A DNA stretch of 64,000 bases from Hydrogenovibrio crunogenus (GTDB lineage Bacteria > Pseudomonadota > Gammaproteobacteria > Thiomicrospirales > Thiomicrospiraceae): the NCBI RefSeq assembly GCF_004786015.1, contig NZ_CP032096.1, positions 806,001-870,000 on the forward strand, read 5' to 3'. The notes under the pieces were generated by a model, which was not told the DNA's origin, did not search any database, and saw only the letters and a list, made by a program, of their open reading frames with translations. Each line of letters opens with the position of its first letter. Within the stretch, counting starts at the first letter, position 1. A program made the translations under genes and the position numbers. Shown here piece by piece: positions 38,855 to 48,280 of this stretch.

Positions 38855-39499
38855 ATGCAAAATGGATTTGATGCTAATGAATGGGTAAATTTAATGCAAA
38901 AGCATTACGACTCTGTTTATCAGAAAAGTATGAAAGCAATTCCCATTTGCAACTCAACCATTTTAATTGAAATACCCGTATTACAACAGCTTGCCGATGG
39001 CCGTTATTTAGGTGTTATTGTAACCCCTTGGTTTATTAATGCAGTATTTAAGTTAGTAGATAAAGAAGGTAATGATGCTCATAAAACGCAATTTACCGCC
39101 AAAGTTTCTGAATGTGTTACGTTAAAGTTTCCGTCTGGTCAATATGAGTTTATTGTGAATTACCAACCTGAGGTTGGCTATTTTTATACTTGCTCCTTAA
39201 TGTCTGACATGCACGCGCTAGAGAGCCATAAAGTCGCTGTTGATTTTGCTTTAGAGTGTTTTAAATTGATTTTTAATGAAGAGGCTAAAGAGCAAACCAA
39301 TCAACAACAAGCCATTAAAAAAATCAGAATGGGACAAGCGATGATTGCGGAATCGCAAGATGGTCAAATTCAAATTGTCGATAAGCCTAAACCTAAACCA
39401 ACAAAAACAGTGCAAGAAAAATTAGACACGCCTGTGTCAAGAAGAGGGATGTTTGGTTTAAAAGGTCAAGATAACCCTGAAATAGAGAACCGAGAATAA
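38855..39499 (+). CDS. hupJ: Hydrogenase assembly chaperone HupJ/HybE-like
   Basis: This 214-residue protein matches the HybE/HupJ/HoxT family: an N-terminal helix and LGVIVTPWFINAVF, with a FPSGQYEFIVN core. The C-terminal 50 residues are charged and end in SRRGMFGLKG, a tail seen in several HupJ proteins. It probably escorts the large subunit before Tat export. It begins 2 bp after the rubredoxin stop. Confidence 0.88.
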   Translation: MQNGFDANEWVNLMQKHYDSVYQKSMKAIPICNSTILIEIPVLQQLADGRYLGVIVTPWFINAVFKLVDKEGNDAHKTQFTAKVSECVTLKFPSGQYEFIVNYQPEVGYFYTCSLMSDMHALESHKVAVDFALECFKLIFNEEAKEQTNQQQAIKKIRMGQAMIAESQDGQIQIVDKPKPKPTKTVQEKLDTPVSRRGMFGLKGQDNPEIENRE

Positions 39500-39501
39500 T
39501 C

Positions 39502-40575
39502 ATGCAAGGCCATGTGAATATTGAACGCTCTCCTTTGGCTATTGAATCAAGAAGGCCGTTTAAGTTACAAAAAATATTTACAGGGAAAAGCCCTGCACAA
39601 GTAAATGAATTTGTGGGATTAGCATATAGTTTGTGCGGAGAAGCTCAAAAATTTGCATCTACTTTAGCGTTATTTGACATTACCGAGAGTGAAAAAAGAA
39701 GCTTTAAAAAATTGGTGTGTATTGAAGTGTTAAAAGAGCACTACCTATCCATCGCGCAACTTTTTAATACTCAGGGAATATTAACGACAGCACAATTGTC
39801 TTTAGCGTTAAAAGGCGTTGGTCATTGGACAGCAACGGCAAAAAGAAGTGCTACACCAAAAGAGTTTGAATTGCTGTTAAAACAGATTCGTGTGCAATTT
39901 AATGACTTATTAAAAATGGATGTTTTTGAGGTCGATTTTGATGACGAACTAAAATTTTTGCTTAATAACACAGGGCCACTTGCACAAATTTGGAATAATA
40001 ATGAATTAAATAATATTGCATTTGACGTAGTTTCTTTTTATGAAAATCAAACGGTTATGCAAAGTATTCTAAATGCTAATGATTGGACTATATGGGTGGC
40101 TAAACCAAGTTTAGACGGTGTTGCTATGGAAAATTCGGTTTTTACAAGAGTAAAAAACAGACATGCTTGGATAGAAAAAATTGAAAAAACAAATGCTTTT
40201 TTTGCCCGAGTATTAGCCAAAGCCATTGATGCTCAAAACATCTTTAAAGAATTAAAGGTAGATTTATTTGATAACAACACCTTGTCTGATAGTAATCTGT
40301 TTGGTGTTCTTAAGAATGAAAAGGCTGTATTAAGTTGGGTAGAAACGGCAAGAGGCCGTTTAATGCATTTAGCTAAAATTGATAAGCAAACCAATATTGT
40401 AAAAGACTATGCGATTTGTGCGCCAACAGAATGGAATTTTCATTCTAATGGGGTTGCACATAAGTGGTTATCTCAACTCGATGCAGGGCCACAATGGAAT
40501 AAAAATGCTCGTTTGATTGCACAATTAATTGACCCATGTGTACCCATTGAAATTGAGGAAAAAAGCTATGCATGA
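39502..40575 (+). CDS. hupK: Hydrogenase accessory protein HupK/HoxV
   Basis: At 357 residues it is a relative of the hydrogenase large subunit that lacks the four NiFe cysteines: ICAPTEWNFHSNGVAHKWL mimics the late large-subunit motif. HoxV/HupK is a scaffold on which the Fe(CN)2CO group is assembled. It overlaps the hypA start by eight bases. Confidence 0.88.
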   Translation: MQGHVNIERSPLAIESRRPFKLQKIFTGKSPAQVNEFVGLAYSLCGEAQKFASTLALFDITESEKRSFKKLVCIEVLKEHYLSIAQLFNTQGILTTAQLSLALKGVGHWTATAKRSATPKEFELLLKQIRVQFNDLLKMDVFEVDFDDELKFLLNNTGPLAQIWNNNELNNIAFDVVSFYENQTVMQSILNANDWTIWVAKPSLDGVAMENSVFTRVKNRHAWIEKIEKTNAFFARVLAKAIDAQNIFKELKVDLFDNNTLSDSNLFGVLKNEKAVLSWVETARGRLMHLAKIDKQTNIVKDYAICAPTEWNFHSNGVAHKWLSQLDAGPQWNKNARLIAQLIDPCVPIEIEEKSYA

Positions 40576-40909
40576 GATGTCGATTTGTGAAGGGATTTTG
40601 CTCACATTAGAAGAGCAATCTAGTGTTCAAAGTTTTAAAAAAGTTAAAAAAGTTTGGTTAGACATCGGGGCTTTTTCGGGTGTTGAAAAACAGGCGTTAT
40701 TGTTTGGCTGGGAAGTGGTTACCAAAAATACACTTGCTCATGACTCAGAACTTATTATTAATGATATAGCGGGTCAAGCGTGGTGTCTTGGATGTTCAAC
40801 CACTGTTGATATTGTAAATAGATATGATGATTGCCCTTTATGTGGAAGCCATATGCTTCAAGTGACGGGTGGCGAAGAGCTTAAAATTAAAGAATTAGAG
40901 GTAGATTAG
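40568..40909 (+). CDS. hypA: Nickel-insertion protein HypA
   Basis: From ATG at 40568 this is 113 residues beginning MHEMSICEG; His2 is the known nickel ligand, which fixes this start over the upstream TTG-type frame at 40529. A zinc site is formed by CLGCST and CPLCGS. HypA delivers nickel with HypB to the large subunit. It overlaps hupK. Confidence 0.95.
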   Translation: MHEMSICEGILLTLEEQSSVQSFKKVKKVWLDIGAFSGVEKQALLFGWEVVTKNTLAHDSELIINDIAGQAWCLGCSTTVDIVNRYDDCPLCGSHMLQVTGGEELKIKELEVD

Positions 40910-40911
40910 TT

Positions 40912-41832
40912 ATGTGTACAGTTTGCGGATGCGGTGAAGGCGAAGTTTCAATTGAAGGTAGTCATGCTCATCATCATGATCATTCACACAATCATGACCA
41001 TTCACATGATCATAATCACGAACATAGTCATGAACATACCCATGCACAAGAAGAAAATGGTGATTTAAATTACGGGGCAGGTCCAGCGCATGCCCATGCT
41101 CCAGGAATGAGTCAAAGCAGAATGGTAGAAATTGAGCAAAACATTCTGTCTAAAAATGACGAGTATGCTCACCAAAATCGCCATAGTTTTGCGCATAAAG
41201 GTATTTTTGCCCTAAACCTTGTTTCAAGCCCTGGTTCAGGAAAAACAACGTTGTTAACAGACACTATGTTACGCCTAAAAGATAAATTGCCTTTAGCGGT
41301 GATTGAAGGTGATCAGCAAACGGCTAATGACGCTGATCGTATTAGAGAAACAGGGGTTCCCGCTATTCAAGTTAATACGGGCAAAGGATGTCACTTAGAT
41401 GCTCATATGGTTGGCCATGCTACAGAACATTTAGGCCTTGATAATTACAGTGTATTGTTTATTGAAAATGTAGGTAATTTAGTGTGTCCATCTGCTTTTG
41501 ATTTGGGTGAAGATCATAAGGTGGCGATTCTTTCTGTCACCGAAGGTGAAGATAAACCAATTAAATATCCAGATATGTTTGCAGCTTCGAGCGTAATGTT
41601 ATTGAATAAGGTGGATTTACTGCCTTATTTAGACTTTGATGTGGATGCGTGTATTCGTTATGCACAAAAAGTGAATCCTGAAATTGAAGTGATTCAAGTA
41701 TCAGCTAAGAGCGGTGAAGGAATGGATGACTGGGTTAACTGGTTATTAAATAAACGCAAAGCTCGTTTGCAAGCAGAAAAATCAAAAATGAAAGCGCAAA
41801 TGAATGCTTTAGAACAAGCTATTGAGGCCTAA
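40912..41832 (+). CDS. hypB: Nickel-binding GTPase HypB
   Basis: This 306-residue protein begins with the high-affinity nickel motif CTVCGCG, followed by a His-rich stretch (about residues 18-45) for nickel storage. The SIMIBI GTPase domain has P-loop [17 protein letters not shown], and NKVDLLP, with a conserved KGCHLDAHM metal site. It works with HypA. The next gene starts 1 bp after the stop. Confidence 0.96.
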   Translation: MCTVCGCGEGEVSIEGSHAHHHDHSHNHDHSHDHNHEHSHEHTHAQEENGDLNYGAGPAHAHAPGMSQSRMVEIEQNILSKNDEYAHQNRHSFAHKGIFALNLVSSPGSGKTTLLTDTMLRLKDKLPLAVIEGDQQTANDADRIRETGVPAIQVNTGKGCHLDAHMVGHATEHLGLDNYSVLFIENVGNLVCPSAFDLGEDHKVAILSVTEGEDKPIKYPDMFAASSVMLLNKVDLLPYLDFDVDACIRYAQKVNPEIEVIQVSAKSGEGMDDWVNWLLNKRKARLQAEKSKMKAQMNALEQAIEA

Positions 41833-41833
41833 A

Positions 41834-43324
41834 ATGTTACAAGAAAAGCCAAGTGTTCTCGTTGTCGATGACGATATGAAGTCGGTTGAAACTATTAAGC
41901 GTACTTTAAAACGTCATTATCAAGTGTTTACAGCAACCTCTGCTGAAGACGCGGAAGAGATTTTACGAGCAGAATATATTCAAGTTGTCATAAGTGACCA
42001 CAGAATGCCTGGTGAAACTGGTGTTGAACTTCTTGTTAGAGTCAAAGAAAAATGGCCAGAAGTGATTCGTATGCTTATCTCTGGTTATTCAAGTCTTGAA
42101 GATACTATTTCAGGTATTAATGATGCTGGAATTTATCAATATATTGAAAAACCATGGCAACCAGAACAACTACTCATGGTGGTTCAAAACGCCATTGAGC
42201 TTTACGAGTTACAACGAGAAAACCGGTTACTTTCTGTTGAATTGAAAGTAGCGCCGACCTTATTAGAAAAAGAGAATGAAAGTAAGCGTGAAGAACTGAC
42301 TCAAGTCTATTCTTGTGATGACATTATTCGTTCAACGGGAGGCGTGCTTGATAAAGCGATAGATAAACTTTGCCAAGTCACTAACTATGACATGCCAATT
42401 TTAATAACAGGTAAGTCAGGAACGGGTAAAGAGTTGTTTGCTAGAGCTTTACATTACAACTCACATAGAGCAAATAAACCTTTTTTAGCCGAAAACTGCG
42501 GAGCCTTGCCGGATCAGTTGCTTGAAAGTGAACTGTTTGGGTATAAAAAAGGCGCATTTACAGGTGCTTATATGGACCATGTTGGTTTAATTGAGCAAGC
42601 AAATGGTGGAACGCTTTTCTTAGATGAAATCGGCGAGGTTTCCCCCGCTTTTCAAGTGAAATTATTGCGTGTACTTCAAGAGGGAGAAATACGCCCTGTT
42701 GGTCAATCAAAACCGAGAAAAGTAAATATTCGTATTGTTGCAGCAACCAATCGTAATTTAGAAGAAGAAGTTAAAGCGGGTCGCTTTAGAGAAGATTTGT
42801 ATTACCGTTTAGTGGGGTACGTTATTAATTTACCTTCATTAAATGAACGTAAAGAAGATATTCCATTATTAGCTAAAAGCTACTTAGAGCAATTATGCCA
42901 ACAGTATGGACGCGACAATCACGGCTTTACCGAAGAGACCATGAAATGTCTTATGGATTATCGCTGGCCTGGCAATATTCGTGAACTGCAAAATGAGATT
43001 GGTAGAACATTTATGTTAACGCCTGCCAATGAGCCACTAAGAGCAGAGTTTTTAACGCCAAGAGTTTTACAGGCTGTTCCAGAAGAAATGGAAATGGAAA
43101 TGAACTGGATTTCGGGTGTAAATGGTTCATTAAAAGACAAAGTTGCACAGCTAGAAGAAAAAATTATTAGAGAGTCTTTAATTCGACTTCGTTGGAATAA
43201 AACCAAAGTGGCTGAAGAATTAGGGTTATCTCGTGTTGGTTTAAGACAAAAAATGGAACGTTTTGGAATAGAAGAGACAGCTAAGGCCTCAGTTAAAGGC
43301 AAGCAAGAAGCTATTGCAGTTTAA
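41834..43324 (+). CDS. hoxA: NtrC-type response regulator HoxA/HupR
   Basis: From ATG at 41834 (GAGG 6 bp upstream) this is 496 residues. The receiver domain has the phosphoacceptor Asp55 in ISDHRMPG. The AAA+ domain has Walker A TGKSGTGKE, an intact GAFTGAY loop that contacts sigma-54, and GTLFLDEIGEV. The C-terminal Fis-type HTH is NKTKVAEELGLSRVGLRQKM. In known systems HoxA activates the hydrogenase sigma-54 promoter and is controlled by kinase HoxJ, encoded at 53781-55127. The target is probably the promoter at 36081-36096. Confidence 0.95.
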   Translation: MLQEKPSVLVVDDDMKSVETIKRTLKRHYQVFTATSAEDAEEILRAEYIQVVISDHRMPGETGVELLVRVKEKWPEVIRMLISGYSSLEDTISGINDAGIYQYIEKPWQPEQLLMVVQNAIELYELQRENRLLSVELKVAPTLLEKENESKREELTQVYSCDDIIRSTGGVLDKAIDKLCQVTNYDMPILITGKSGTGKELFARALHYNSHRANKPFLAENCGALPDQLLESELFGYKKGAFTGAYMDHVGLIEQANGGTLFLDEIGEVSPAFQVKLLRVLQEGEIRPVGQSKPRKVNIRIVAATNRNLEEEVKAGRFREDLYYRLVGYVINLPSLNERKEDIPLLAKSYLEQLCQQYGRDNHGFTEETMKCLMDYRWPGNIRELQNEIGRTFMLTPANEPLRAEFLTPRVLQAVPEEMEMEMNWISGVNGSLKDKVAQLEEKIIRESLIRLRWNKTKVAEELGLSRVGLRQKMERFGIEETAKASVKGKQEAIAV

Positions 43325-43351
43325 CGGTTACTTTAAAGAAGAGAGAACAAC

Positions 43352-43642
43352 ATGTGTTTAGGTATTCCAGGACAAATTATTGAAATTACCGATTCAGAAA
43401 ATCAGTTGGCTTTGGTTGAAGTTTCAGGCGTTAAGCGAGAGGTGAATGTTGCGTGCGTTGTAGAAACTGGTCAGCCAGTAGAAAGCTGTATTGGTTACTG
43501 GGCATTGATTCATGTTGGCTTTGCTATGAGCCGAATTGATGAAGAAGAAGCGAAAAAAACATTGGCCATTCTTGAAGAGCTCGGCGAGGTACAAGAAGAG
43601 TTAGAAGCGATGCATAAAAGCCAAGAATCTCTAAGAGTATAG
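43352..43642 (+). CDS. hypC: Hydrogenase maturation chaperone HypC
   Basis: The 96-residue protein begins MCLGIPGQI with essential Cys2, and has the HVGFAMSRID motif near the end of the fold. It carries iron and CO2 with HypD and delivers the Fe(CN)2CO unit to the large subunit. Confidence 0.95.
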   Translation: MCLGIPGQIIEITDSENQLALVEVSGVKREVNVACVVETGQPVESCIGYWALIHVGFAMSRIDEEEAKKTLAILEELGEVQEELEAMHKSQESLRV

Positions 43643-43646
43643 AACG

Positions 43647-44378
43647 ATGTCTCAAGAAACCGATATTCTTAAAGCGCTATACCCTTTTGCAGAACCAAAG
43701 GAAAGTAGCAAAGAAACTTTGCAAGATTCACAAAATGAAATTACCAGGCCTGGTAATTTTGAAGTTGAAGATTCGGTACTCATTACGTCAATTCAAGAAA
43801 AAGTAAATGAAAGTTTAGACGTTAAAAAGACTTATTTTAAAGAGAATGAAACGGCACTGTTAGAGGCTTCTAAACTGATTGCCCATGTATACCGTCAAAA
43901 AGGAAAAATGTTAACGATGGGTAATGGAGGTTCAAATTGCGATGCCTCTCATTTAGCGGTTGAGTTTTTACACCCAGTTACCGCAGGAAGACCAGCATTA
44001 CCCGCTATAAATTTAGGTGCAGATTCCACAATGGTGACTGCGGCAAGTAATGATTTAGGCTATAAAAATGCGTTTGTTAGACAGCTTATTGCACATTCAA
44101 GAGAAGGGGATGTATTAATTGGTTTTTCAACAAGTGGTTGTTCAGAAAACTTAATGCATGGTTTTAAAAAAGCCAAAGAATTAGGGTTACATACCATTGC
44201 GTTTTCTGGAATGGATGGTGGTGATATGGCTCAAAGTCGGTTTGTGGATATTAACTTAATTGTTGGCTCAAGTAGTATTCATCGAATTCAAGAAAGCCAC
44301 TTAACAACCTATCACATTTTATGGGATTTAGTTCATTCACTACTTGCGAATGATCGACAAAGTCAGGTAAACAAATAA
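43647..44378 (+). CDS. SIS-domain (GmhA-like) protein within the hyp operon
   Basis: This 243-residue protein has a variable 50-residue N-terminal extension and then a SIS domain of the phosphoheptose-isomerase type: GNGGSNCDASHLAVEFLHP, STSGCSENLMHG and SSSIHRIQESHLTTYHILWDL. It sits between hypC and hypD, sharing a base with hypD, so it is an integral member of the operon. GmhA makes heptose for lipopolysaccharide, but the context suggests a maturation role. SIS proteins near hyp genes are seen in other bacteria; I know no settled function. A palindrome copy lies in its N-terminal extension. Confidence 0.85.
   Translation: MSQETDILKALYPFAEPKESSKETLQDSQNEITRPGNFEVEDSVLITSIQEKVNESLDVKKTYFKENETALLEASKLIAHVYRQKGKMLTMGNGGSNCDASHLAVEFLHPVTAGRPALPAINLGADSTMVTAASNDLGYKNAFVRQLIAHSREGDVLIGFSTSGCSENLMHGFKKAKELGLHTIAFSGMDGGDMAQSRFVDINLIVGSSSIHRIQESHLTTYHILWDLVHSLLANDRQSQVNK
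43743..43754. repeat. ACCAGGCCTGGT palindrome, copy 7
   Basis: Exact copy in the SIS gene, read as T-R-P-G, a different frame from the copies in hsdS and hypF. Confidence 0.9.
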
Positions 44379-45514
44379 TGAAATATGTAGATGAATTTCG
44401 AGATGGTGAACAGGCTCGTCAAATCGCCAAAAAAATCAGCGCCTTGGTTAAAGAATTGGGCGTATCTAAAAAAGAACCTCTGCAGTTTATGGAAGTGTGT
44501 GGCGGACATACACATTCAATTTTTCGCTATGGTTTAACCCAGTTTTTACCTGATGAAATTGAGTTTGTTCATGGCCCAGGTTGCCCTGTATGTGTTTTAC
44601 CCATGGGCGTGGTGGATGATTGTGTTTCTATTGCAGAAAGAGACAATGTTATTTTTACAACGTTTGGTGACGCAATGCGTGTACCAGGGTCTAAAAAAAG
44701 TTTATTGCAAGCTAAGGCAGAAGGCTCTGATATTCGAATGGTCTATTCTCCGCTTGATGCTTTGCAAATAGCAAAAGATAACCCAGATAAAGAAGTTGTG
44801 TTTTTTGGTTTAGGGTTTGAAACCACCATGCCAAGTACCGCTTTAACTATTTTGCAAGCAGACAAAGAAAATATTAATAACTTTGCTTTATTTTGTAATC
44901 ACATAACCATTATTCCAACCATTAAAGCCATGTTAGATTCGCCAGATATGCGTTTAGACGGATTTTTAGGGCCTGGTCATGTCAGTATGGTGATTGGCAC
45001 ACAGCCGTATGAATTTATAGCGAGAGATTATCACCGACCATTGGTGAATGCAGGTTTTGAACCTTTAGACATCTTACAATCGGTATATATGCTCGTTAAA
45101 CAGCTATTAGAGAAGCGTTGTGAGGTAGAAAATCAATATAAACGCATTGTGCCACCAGAAGGCAATAAAGTGGCCTTACAGTCTATTGCAGAAGTCTTTG
45201 AGTTAAGAGAGTTTTTTGAATGGCGGGGCTTAGGTTCTATTGATCATTCTGGTGTGCGTATAAAACCTAAATATGCTCAATATGATGCTGAACTGAAATA
45301 TGAGCTACCTAAACTCAAAATTGCCGACCCAGATTCCGCACAGTGTGGAGAAGTGGTAACAGGTGTGATTAAACCGAATGAATGTAAATTGTTTGGTAAA
45401 GCATGTACGCCAGAAACGCCAATTGGCGCATTAATGGTTTCAACAGAAGGCGCGTGTGCAGCGCACTATCACTATGGGCAGATTGAAATTCCGTTATCGG
45501 AGGTTGGCAGATGA
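44378..45514 (+). CDS. hypD: Hydrogenase maturation protein HypD
   Basis: The 378-residue protein has the HypD signatures FMEVCGGHTHSIFRYG, HGPGCPVCVLPMG, GFETTMPSTAL and the C-terminal [4Fe-4S] cysteines (CGEVVTG, CKLFGKACTPETPIG). HypD is the redox scaffold on which CN and CO are attached to iron. It overlaps hypE by four bases (ATGA). Confidence 0.97.
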   Translation: MKYVDEFRDGEQARQIAKKISALVKELGVSKKEPLQFMEVCGGHTHSIFRYGLTQFLPDEIEFVHGPGCPVCVLPMGVVDDCVSIAERDNVIFTTFGDAMRVPGSKKSLLQAKAEGSDIRMVYSPLDALQIAKDNPDKEVVFFGLGFETTMPSTALTILQADKENINNFALFCNHITIIPTIKAMLDSPDMRLDGFLGPGHVSMVIGTQPYEFIARDYHRPLVNAGFEPLDILQSVYMLVKQLLEKRCEVENQYKRIVPPEGNKVALQSIAEVFELREFFEWRGLGSIDHSGVRIKPKYAQYDAELKYELPKLKIADPDSAQCGEVVTGVIKPNECKLFGKACTPETPIGALMVSTEGACAAHYHYGQIEIPLSEVGR

Positions 45515-46572
45515 GTGATATTGAAGACAAAAAAAATAGCTTAATAGAAAAAATGGGATCTGAAATTATTACGCTTGCACACGGAAGTGGTGGTAAAGCA
45601 ATGCAGAAGCTGATTGATCAAGTTATTTTAGGATTCTTTGGTCAACCAAACCAAGGCCCATTAGAAGATCAAGCGATTTTTGATTTATCGGCCTATCCTA
45701 ATCACTCTATTGCGTTAACGACGGACTCTTATGTAGTCACGCCCTTGCAGTTTCCTGGTAGTAGTATTGGACATTTAGCGGTAAATGGAACGGTTAACGA
45801 TATTTCGGTTTCAGGTGCTATTCCATTGTATTTAACCTGTGGACTAATTCTCGAAGAAGGGCTGCTTTTTAAAGAATTAATTGAAGTCATCGCCGATATG
45901 GCTGAAGCCGCAGAGCAAGCTAAAGTAAAAATTGTAACAGGTGACACCAAAGTGGTAGACAGGGGCAGTTGCGATAAACTGTTTATTAATACGGCTGGTG
46001 TTGGTGTCGTAAATAATTCCTTAAATATTCGAATTCCCAATATAGAAGTGGGCGATAAAGTCATTATTAATGGTGATATCGGTGACCATGGCGTAGCTAT
46101 CTTAGCCGCTCGTGGTGAATTGGATTTACAAACAACGATTACTTCGGATTGTCAGCCCTTAAATGGTTTGATTCAGACGTTGTTAGCGGAAGGTATTCCA
46201 ATTAAAGCCATGCGAGATGTTACCCGAGGTGGATTAGCGACAGTACTGAATGAGTATGCTCAAGGTGTTAATTTGGGGGTTCTTATTCAAGAAGCTCAAA
46301 TACCGATGAAAACCGAGGTAAGAGGCGTTTGTGAAGTCTTAGGTTTAGACCCTCTTTACTTAGCAAATGAAGGCAAGTTGGCTGCTGTGGTACCCGCTGA
46401 ATATGCCGATAAGGCCGTTGAAATCATGAGCAAACATCCAGCAGGACAAAACAGCTGTATTGTGGCTGAAATTGTAGAAGATCATGCTGGCCGAGTGGTG
46501 ATGCAGTCAGACTTTGGCGGTAAACGTGTTGTCGATATGCTCGTTGGCGAACAACTGCCCAGAATTTGTTAA
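45511..46572 (+). CDS. hypE: Hydrogenase maturation protein HypE
   Basis: The 353-residue protein has LAHGSGGKAMQKLI, the PurM-type ATP-binding core (TTDSYVVTP, GDTKVVDRG, DVTRGGLATVLNE), and ends in the essential PRIC, whose Cys receives the carbamoyl group from HypF and is dehydrated to thiocyanate. Confidence 0.97.
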   Translation: MSDIEDKKNSLIEKMGSEIITLAHGSGGKAMQKLIDQVILGFFGQPNQGPLEDQAIFDLSAYPNHSIALTTDSYVVTPLQFPGSSIGHLAVNGTVNDISVSGAIPLYLTCGLILEEGLLFKELIEVIADMAEAAEQAKVKIVTGDTKVVDRGSCDKLFINTAGVGVVNNSLNIRIPNIEVGDKVIINGDIGDHGVAILAARGELDLQTTITSDCQPLNGLIQTLLAEGIPIKAMRDVTRGGLATVLNEYAQGVNLGVLIQEAQIPMKTEVRGVCEVLGLDPLYLANEGKLAAVVPAEYADKAVEIMSKHPAGQNSCIVAEIVEDHAGRVVMQSDFGGKRVVDMLVGEQLPRIC

Positions 46573-46588
46573 ATAAAGGAATATTGAT

Positions 46589-47242
46589 ATGGAATTTGGT
46601 TTATTAGTTATTTTTTACTACGGAATTTTACACGCTTTTGGGCCTGACCATTTAACGGCAATTGCGGATTTTGCGATTGGTAAAAACCGTAAAAAAACCC
46701 TAATGATAACCGCCAGTTTTGCTATTGCACATGGTTTATCGTTATTTATTTTCGCTAAGATTTTACAAACTTTTGAAGTATCTGAAACCATTTTAGGTTA
46801 TGGCGATGTAATTGCATCCAGTGTTATTTTAGGGATTGGCGCGTATTTGTTATTTATGGTTTTTACCAATAGGATTCACCTTAATAAACATATGCACGGT
46901 GATAAAGAACATGTACATATTTGGTTTGGTAACAAACATAAACATGATACTCAAGCTAAAGACAAAACCATGCTGGCATCAGCGATCTCTATTGGTGCTT
47001 TAATGGGGATTGGCGGAGTAAGAGGTATGTTAATTACTTTGGCAGCACTATCTGGTCAAGTTGTGAGTTTATGGATGGTTGTTAGCTTTTCTGCAGGCGT
47101 TTTTGTAGTGTTCATGGTCTTTGGATTATTTATTGCCGCGATTAATGAAAAATTACTTACGAGTCAAAAGAATGTTCGCAATATTTTTACTTTAGCAGGC
47201 CTGGTATCGGTTTTTGTAGGTAGCAAAATGTTGCTTGGCTAG
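46589..47242 (+). CDS. NicO/UreH-like membrane permease (probable nickel uptake)
   Basis: This 217-residue protein has six hydrophobic helices. Helix 1 contains HAFGPDHLTAIADF, similar to the H-x-x-x-x-DH metal motif of nickel/cobalt permeases. A His-rich cytoplasmic loop (HMHGDKEHVHIW, HKHD) probably senses or holds metal. It follows hypE by 16 bp, and nickel supply for the hydrogenase is the likely role. Confidence 0.75.
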   Translation: MEFGLLVIFYYGILHAFGPDHLTAIADFAIGKNRKKTLMITASFAIAHGLSLFIFAKILQTFEVSETILGYGDVIASSVILGIGAYLLFMVFTNRIHLNKHMHGDKEHVHIWFGNKHKHDTQAKDKTMLASAISIGALMGIGGVRGMLITLAALSGQVVSLWMVVSFSAGVFVVFMVFGLFIAAINEKLLTSQKNVRNIFTLAGLVSVFVGSKMLLG

Positions 47243-47277
47243 TGGTGTTTTTTAATTTTATTTAGGGTGTATATTTT

Positions 47278-48039
47278 ATGAAAGAGAATTCATGGTTAAA
47301 TTTACCAAGTTTATCAATGCCTGTTAAGGCTTTGTTTACAGGGTATATATTTGTTGTTGGTTTAGGCTTAATGATGGCAGGTGCTCAAATTATGCTGACC
47401 CATGGTATGGCTGACGGTAAGTTTGGTTTATCTGTTGATGATATTGTGTACAGTTATTATGGAAACCGCGATGGCTCTAAATTAGAAAGTAAATTGAATG
47501 GTTCTATGAAAGAACACGCTACACCAGAAGAACGCTTAACCATGATTAAATGGGCACGAAACGGCGCAGAAAAAACAGAATGGCAAACAACAATAAAACC
47601 CATTGTTGATGCTAAATGTGCCATGTGTCATGCTCATATACCAACAATCCCTAATATCACTAAATTTGACGAGCTTGAAAAAGTGGCTGCTGTTGATCAT
47701 GGGGCTGATTACACATCTTTAACCCGTGTTTCACATATTCATTTATTTGGTATTTCGTTTATCTTCTTTTTTGTTGGGTTAATTTTTTCAATGGCGGTTG
47801 GTTTTAATCGAATTACTAAAGCCATTATTATTTTTATACCGTTTGCTTTCTTGATTTTAGATATCGCTTCTTGGTGGTTAACCAAAATGAATCCAAACTT
47901 TGCCTACTTTGTTATTATTGGCGGTTTTGGATATAGCCTAGCATCTGCGATTATGCTTTTTACCTCTTTATATCAGATGTGGATAATGCCATTAAGAGGC
48001 CAATCATCAACGGAAAATACTTGGACAGAAAAAGTGTAG
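47278..48039 (+). CDS. Membrane protein with c-type haem motif
   Basis: This 253-residue protein has an N-terminal helix (about residues 18-38), a periplasmic-type domain with CAMCH at about residues 118-122, and three more helices (150-240). CxxCH is a covalent haem c site. Proteins of this layout are conserved near hydrogenases and in sulfur oxidisers, but I know no established role. It ends the hyaD-to-hyp operon and may carry electrons between the hydrogenase and the respiratory chain. Confidence 0.6.
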   Translation: MKENSWLNLPSLSMPVKALFTGYIFVVGLGLMMAGAQIMLTHGMADGKFGLSVDDIVYSYYGNRDGSKLESKLNGSMKEHATPEERLTMIKWARNGAEKTEWQTTIKPIVDAKCAMCHAHIPTIPNITKFDELEKVAAVDHGADYTSLTRVSHIHLFGISFIFFFVGLIFSMAVGFNRITKAIIIFIPFAFLILDIASWWLTKMNPNFAYFVIIGGFGYSLASAIMLFTSLYQMWIMPLRGQSSTENTWTEKV

Positions 48040-48055
48040 TTTATTACGCTTAAAC

Positions 48056-48083
48056 AGAAAGGGCGTTTTACAAGCCCTTTTTT
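48056..48083 (+). terminator. Terminator of the hydrogenase maturation operon
   Basis: AAAGGGC pairs with GCCCTTT, followed by further T, 17 bp after the stop. Confidence 0.85.
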
Positions 48084-48213
48084 ATGGAAGATCCTTTATA
48101 TGTGTAAAGTTTGAGATAGAAAGAAATTTTAACCATTCTTAATTATATCTTGACTCGAAAAAAGGTCTCTTTTGTCAATATTGACGATCTATTAATATTG
48201 TAAAGAATGACAC

Positions 48214-48251
48214 GTCAAAAACTACCATAGTGACGGAGGGTAGTTTTTGAC
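48214..48251 (-). terminator. Long inverted repeat after the carbonic anhydrase gene
   Basis: GTCAAAAACTACC is repeated exactly inverted at 48239-48251, with a 12-base loop. It lies 30 bp beyond the stop of the minus-strand gene and could form a terminator or a transcript-stabilising hairpin. A short palindrome GTCAATATTGAC lies at 48174-48185. Confidence 0.6.
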
Positions 48252-48280
48252 ACTTTGAGTGAATGTTACTTGTTCGATTT

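Noticed and set aside
40529-40567. Longer HypA start
   Set aside because: It would bury the nickel-binding His2 of HypA in the interior; ATG at 40568 gives the conserved MHEMSI start.
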